Shown: in pieces, positions 25,614-29,544 of the stretch | Layout of the letters: each line of letters opens with the position of its first letter | Position numbering within the stretch: position 1 is the first letter of the stretch | Assembly: GCA_023231475.1 (NCBI GenBank) | Contig: JALJEE010001048.1 | Location: forward strand, 1 to 29,544 | Direction of reading: 5' to 3' | DNA length: 29,544 bases | DNA from: Seison nebaliae | Taxonomy: Eukaryota > Rotifera > Pararotatoria > Seisonacea > Seisonidae | Program-made: the position numbers and the translations under genes | The notes under the pieces: generated by a model | What the model was told of the DNA's origin: nothing | Databases searched by the model: none | Seen by the model: the letters and a program-made list of their open reading frames with translations, nothing else

Positions 25614-25728
25614 TCTCAAAATAATTTAAATGACTTTTAGTTTTTAGATTCGCTCTTATAGTCGCCCAAATTTTCCGACAAATATAATATTAAATTTGAA
25701 ATTTGTTTTAATAAATATTCATTATCGT
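25614..25728. other. Intergenic overlap zone of two convergent 3' ends
   Basis: Only 115 nt separate the stop codons of CCDC177-like (+) and IFT88 (-). It is AT-rich, non-coding, and holds the shared poly(A) element at 25707-25715. Confidence 0.7.
25710..25715 (+). terminator. Poly(A) signal AATAAA of the CCDC177-like gene
   Basis: An exact AATAAA on the plus strand, 97 nt past the stop at 25613. On the minus strand the overlapping bases read ATTAAA (25712-25707), a known variant signal, 17 nt past the IFT88 stop. Cleavage 10-30 nt downstream on either strand would make the two transcripts overlap. Confidence 0.55.
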
Positions 25729-28707
25729 TTAATCTGGTAGCATGTCATCGATATCATCATTTTCAAATGCATTTCCCATTTTATTTCTGGCGGCGGTTTT
25801 CGGCCTTGAAAATACATCATTTTCGCCAACATCCAAAATCGGATCTTTATGGGGCTGACCTGAAGAGTAAATGAAGGGAAATTTGATGAAAAATTAATAT
25901 AATTGAACTTTCTTCTTCTTTCGGTTTGACGACTTTCTGTTTACCACTGATGTTTCTTGGAGCAGTCTGATCTTTACCTCTCAAATATTGAGCACGTTCA
26001 GCTTTCTTTAAAAATGTTGCGTACATTTGAGCTTCGTTATGATCGATTGGATTCAACAGTTTCACTAAAGCTGTTAAACATTCGATATTTTCCGGGAATT
26101 GAACATGAATTCTTTTATATTGAACAATTGCTTGTCGTATATCTTTCTTGACTAAACATGATGCTATTTTTAACGGCCATTCCTCTTGTGTGGGCCTAAA
26201 AGAAGGGAATATGAATTAAAATGGAGAGAACACAACCAACATGGCCATAGAAGCGTTGTAGAAATATTTGATAGCTTCAAAAAATTGATTTTGTTGTATA
26301 TGATAATCTCCCAACCATTCAATGATTCTCATATTTGACGAATCGATTTTATACGCCTAATTGAAAGAATTATAAATAAAGATGAATAAGAATTGAGAAA
26401 ACATCCAAATAATGTTGATAAGCACCACGTAAGTCTCCTAATTTCTGATGCATTTCACCCAATTTTACGAGAATTGAACTGTCATGTGGATGGAGACTGA
26501 GAGCTTGATTATAACTGAATTTGTGAAAGATTTAAAATTAAATTATTACTCGTAAAAATTTAACAAATTTATTGCTTCATTATATTCGTGCAATAAGGCG
26601 TGACACGTTCCCGTTAACGTCAGAACTTGAGCATCGACTCGATCCTGCATTTTTTGGATCTTATTAAGATACTTTAGCGCATAAGAATAATTTCCTTTCT
26701 GTTTCATTAATAATGCTATAAATTTAATGTGAAAAGTGAAAAAAAAAGAATAAAAATAAACCCATATTATATAATGCTTCCATACATTGTGAATCATTTT
26801 TGATCGCTTCGACAAAATATCGTTCTGCTTCATCATTCTGATCTTCAGCAAAATAACAAGCACCTTTATTAGTCAAAGCTAAATAGAATAGAAATTATAT
26901 TAAATAATTATAATAAATATTAAACTAATCGAATTAAATTTATCTTTCTTCAAAATACCATCACAGAATTTGTGTGCAACTTTATATTTTCCTTCCTTTT
27001 TATTTTATTATATATTTATGAGAAAAATAGAGAAATAAAACTTGGAAATAAAGAAAAGCGAGATTATTTGCTGCCACATTTGCCACACTCGTCTCTTTCT
27101 TCTCATAAGATTTCAATGTGCCAACAGCCTCATCAAACGCGTTATATCGTAAATATCGAATCATCTTCTTTATTTCCAAATCATGAACGATCTTCTCATA
27201 CGGTGATAATTTAATCGTTTCTACACACCATTGATATCCATCTTCATATGTGTCACGAATTGTTTGGGATACAAGTTCGATAGCAATCATAATTTTCTTC
27301 TCTGCTGTTCTTCGACTGAACAAAATAATTTTACATTCAACAAAATGATAATAAACTTTCCATTTTCATATTTGGTTAGTGGATCATTTTGAACGACTTC
27401 GAATACTGACTTGATTTGTGCGTCATCTTCCAATGCCTCATTTTGTATGACATCAGTATCGAACGGAGCTATTTGAATCATGTCTCGAAAAGCAGATTCC
27501 ATTTTCGTTTTGTCATCCATCAAATGATAACAGAGCAATAAATTAAATGCAGCAGAGAAAAGAGTTGAAGAACAAAGTTCTTTCAAAATAGCACAATCTT
27601 TTAATAACGCTTCCAATCGATTAATAGCATCATTGAATCGTTTCATTCGAATGAAACAAACAGCGATATTATATTGGATCTTTGTTCTATTAATTTAATA
27701 AAATTTAACTTAATTCGATAATGATAAAAAGACCTCGATAGTTTTTCATCAGCTCCCATAAAATTGACGGCTTTATTGAAACATTTCGTTGCTTTTTGGA
27801 AATCTTTCTTCTGAAAATAAATATTTCCTTCATTGATCAAATGCAACGGTCGGAAATTCTGATCTTCAGGTGCCGTAAATTTTCGGTATACACTTATTCC
27901 TTCATCATACATTTCCGAATTACAATATTGATTAGCCAAATTGATATTAATGAAACGAGAAAGTTCATTGTTCGTGTCGCTAAATTTCAATTCTTCTCGT
28001 TTCTTTTGAATAAGTTTCTCTTTTTTCGATGCTTGTTTAGCTTTGTCCAAAGCCTAAATTAAATCCATTATACTTCTTCTTCTTAATAATTCCAACTTCT
28101 TGGTGACGATTCTTTTGACTTAAAATACACGATTTCTCCGCAATTTCCATCGCTTGGACTTCAAGATCATGAAGAACTTCTTCCGGTCTACTCAAAAATC
28201 ACAGTTTGACAAAAATCGAAAAGTGTTTAACGTTTTCTTCGAAGGATATAATGGAGGCGCTTCACTTGAAGATTTAGTTTGGATACTTTCACTAAATCCT
28301 GCAGCATTTGTAGATGTTGTCGGTCGAAAACCAGTTCCTGGGGGTAAATTACTGCCAATTTGCGGTGCACCGACTAAGCTCTAATCGGAGAGATTTTAGA
28401 AAAGAAATTTGAAAAAATTAAAGAAACTGTTTTCTGAAATCCGGTTTTCAAACGTTTATTGATCTATTTAAACAATTTGATTTTTTATCATGAAATTAAA
28501 AAAGAAAACTATTGGCGGTTTCCTATTGGCACTTGTTTTTAGTGCAGCTCGTTGAAAATTATCATCCGTCACCAAATTCTAATGAAATAATATGAATTCA
28601 AGTCATTTAAAATAAATTCTAACTCCCACATTTAATGCTGGATTATCATTATCAAATCCGTCGTATGTTCCGCTCTGTGCTCCTTTTTTACTGGCGTCGT
28701 TTCCCAT
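25729..28707 (-). CDS. IFT88: Intraflagellar transport protein 88 (IFT-B, TPR protein)
   Basis: IFT88 (OSM-5/Polaris) is a TPR subunit of the IFT-B train, required to assemble cilia. Fifteen exons, all in phase: 28707-28624, 28578-28510, 28463-28428, 28380-28232, 28187-28097, 28053-27734, 27686-27357, 27315-27042, 26995-26926, 26878-26762, 26715-26550, 26514-26403, 26356-26241, 26195-25909, 25859-25729. They give 783 residues (human about 830). The N-terminus keeps YDGFDNDNPA, DDNFQRAALKTS and NRKPP. TPR blocks include FININLANQYCNSEMYDEGI, FNLLLCYHLMDD, GYQWCVETIK, NLAFLYF, LTNKGACYFAED, MEALYNM, ILVKLGEMHQKLGD, IIEWLGDYHI and QFPENIECLTALVKL. The tail is acidic (ENDDIDDMLPD). The IFT88-typical RPxT repeats of the linker are reduced. 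Introns are 35-49 nt. Identity is certain from the collinear match; single splice choices, such as CAT|GTTGGT at 26240, are inferred. Confidence 0.95.
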
Positions 28708-28738
28708 TATTTATAAAAGATTAATTCCAAACTATGTT

Positions 28739-28752
28739 ATCTCCAAGGAAAC
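28739..28752 (-). promoter_or_regulatory. Candidate X-box (RFX/DAF-19 site) of IFT88
   Basis: On the minus strand the 14 bases read GTTTCCTTGGAGAT, an imperfect inverted repeat close to the X-box GTHNYYATRRNAAC. The left half is perfect, with one mismatch in the centre and two in the right half. Read on the plus strand, ATCTCCAAGGAAAC has a perfect RRNAAC half. It ends 32 nt before the IFT88 ATG. Ciliary genes, IFT88 among them, are classic RFX targets with X-boxes close upstream. Confidence 0.45.
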
Positions 28753-29144
28753 CATTTAATGGTGATAATATGGAAGCAAAAAACTTTCATATTCAACTTA
28801 CAGCATTATGTCTTTCAAATTATAAGCCTTCGTATTAAAAAATCTCCGAAAAATTTCTTCCTAAGGATTACAACCGAAAGGTTTACAATATGAATATGAT
28901 TTAATAATTATGAAAAACAATATTGAATTAACTCTTGAAAATAATTAGATAAAATTGGAACAAAATTATTTTACTAAAATAAAAATATCATCTTCGAACT
29001 TTAATTATATAGTTATCTTGAAATTTATTCCAGTTTCTCACGCCAGTCGAAGATTTTAATTATTCATTTCTTATAGAATGAAATCTTCTTATGGCAAAGT
29101 TGAAGAGGAAGGAAGATAATTCACTTTACAAGTAATAATTTAAA
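28753..29144. other. Non-coding spacer between IFT88 and transposon fragment
   Basis: AT-rich sequence with no frame of note. It must include the rest of the IFT88 promoter. No terminal inverted repeat of the neighbouring transposon remnant was found here. Confidence 0.5.
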
Positions 29145-29544
29145 TTGGAAAATAATCTGGAATATCTTCCTATCCATTCCGATTGTTTCAAATCATATCA
29201 CTGGTTGTCGGAATGCACAGACTACAAATATGAGAAGATTAATCATAAAAAATATTTTGTGCGACCGGACGACAAGAAAATTCATACCAATAACATAGAA
29301 TGTGCATGGCGCTGGTTAAAGAGAGATTTAAAGCTCGCAGGTTTTCATAATTTTTATAACGTTCGAATAATATTAGTACATTTAAGGAGGTATTCGTAGC
29401 TTCAATCGGGAAAATAAACTGGCAGAAGCACTGTGTAGGAAGTATGCCAGATTGAAGAACATATCCTTCTTTGACTATTTTATGGGAATATTGTCGAAGG
29501 ATTATCCATTTAAGGATCATGAAGAAAGCGATGCAGATGAGGAG
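29145..29544 (+). mobile_element. Merlin/ISXO2-like DDE transposase fragment, 5'-truncated, runs off window
   Basis: The translation has the second half of an ISXO2-like (IS1595/Merlin) catalytic domain: HSDCFKSYHWL carries the second Asp, followed by EKINHKKYFV and the signature HTNNIECAWRWLKRDLK with the third acidic residue. The frame is open only from about 29136, where stop codons precede it, so the first Asp and the N-terminal part are missing. At 29397 the frame hits TAG, but a one-base shift continues as SFNRENKLAEALCRKYAR and an acidic tail (HEESDADEE) to the window end, the length and style expected of the same protein. This looks like a decayed copy, with a sequencing error as the alternative for the shift. 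Merlin elements move DNA by cut and paste. Confidence 0.8.

Noticed and set aside
1-29544. tRNA, rRNA, spliced-leader RNA genes or CRISPR arrays
   Set aside because: No B-box-like GGTTCGAATCC context with an acceptor stem, no rRNA-like block and no spaced repeats were seen by eye; a covariance-model scan was not possible.

Overview
The window is animal nuclear DNA: AT-rich, with intron-bearing genes on both strands and no bacterial features. A KCNQ potassium channel, a ciliary IFT88 and a CCDC177-family protein point to a metazoan. Three reconstructions (KCNQ, IFT88, CCDC177-like) plus one CHAF1B intron give 35 introns supported by reading frame, and in most cases by homology. They are tiny (mostly 41-59 nt, mode 44-47, minimum 35) and 31 of 35 begin GTT instead of the usual GTA/GTG. 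Acceptors are loose (CAG, TAG or AAG). Nematode introns normally end in a strong TTTTCAG, so this looks more like a compact, fast-evolving lineage. An orthonectid-like reduced spiralian or a larvacean-like animal would fit, but I cannot assign it.

Layout. 161-2582 (-): CHAF1B, the WD40 p60 subunit of the histone chaperone CAF-1. 2891-5669 (-), with a predicted first exon at 6098-6162: KCNQ channel with S1-S6, the TIGYGD filter and the calmodulin-binding C-terminus. 6163-12180: about 6 kb of non-coding DNA holding a 497-bp foldback MITE (9156-9652). 12181-16250 (-): two large exons of an unrecognised Ser/Asn/Lys-rich coiled-coil protein, with a possible further exon near 20 kb and introns of 2-4 kb. 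20122-23453: presumed divergent promoter region. 23454-25613 (+): a 12-exon CCDC177-like gene. 25729-28707 (-): a 15-exon IFT88 gene, convergent with it. 29145-29544 (+): a 5'-truncated Merlin/ISXO2-type transposase fragment that runs off the window.

The genes do not form a pathway. CHAF1B acts in replication-coupled nucleosome assembly, KCNQ sets membrane excitability, and IFT88 builds cilia. CHAF1B lies about 300 nt behind KCNQ on the same strand. CCDC177-like and IFT88 are tail to tail with 115 nt between stop codons and seem to share an A/T-rich poly(A) element. An imperfect X-box (RFX site) lies 32 nt before the IFT88 start.

Exons were joined by hand from reading frame, splice dinucleotides and remembered family sequences; no alignment was run.
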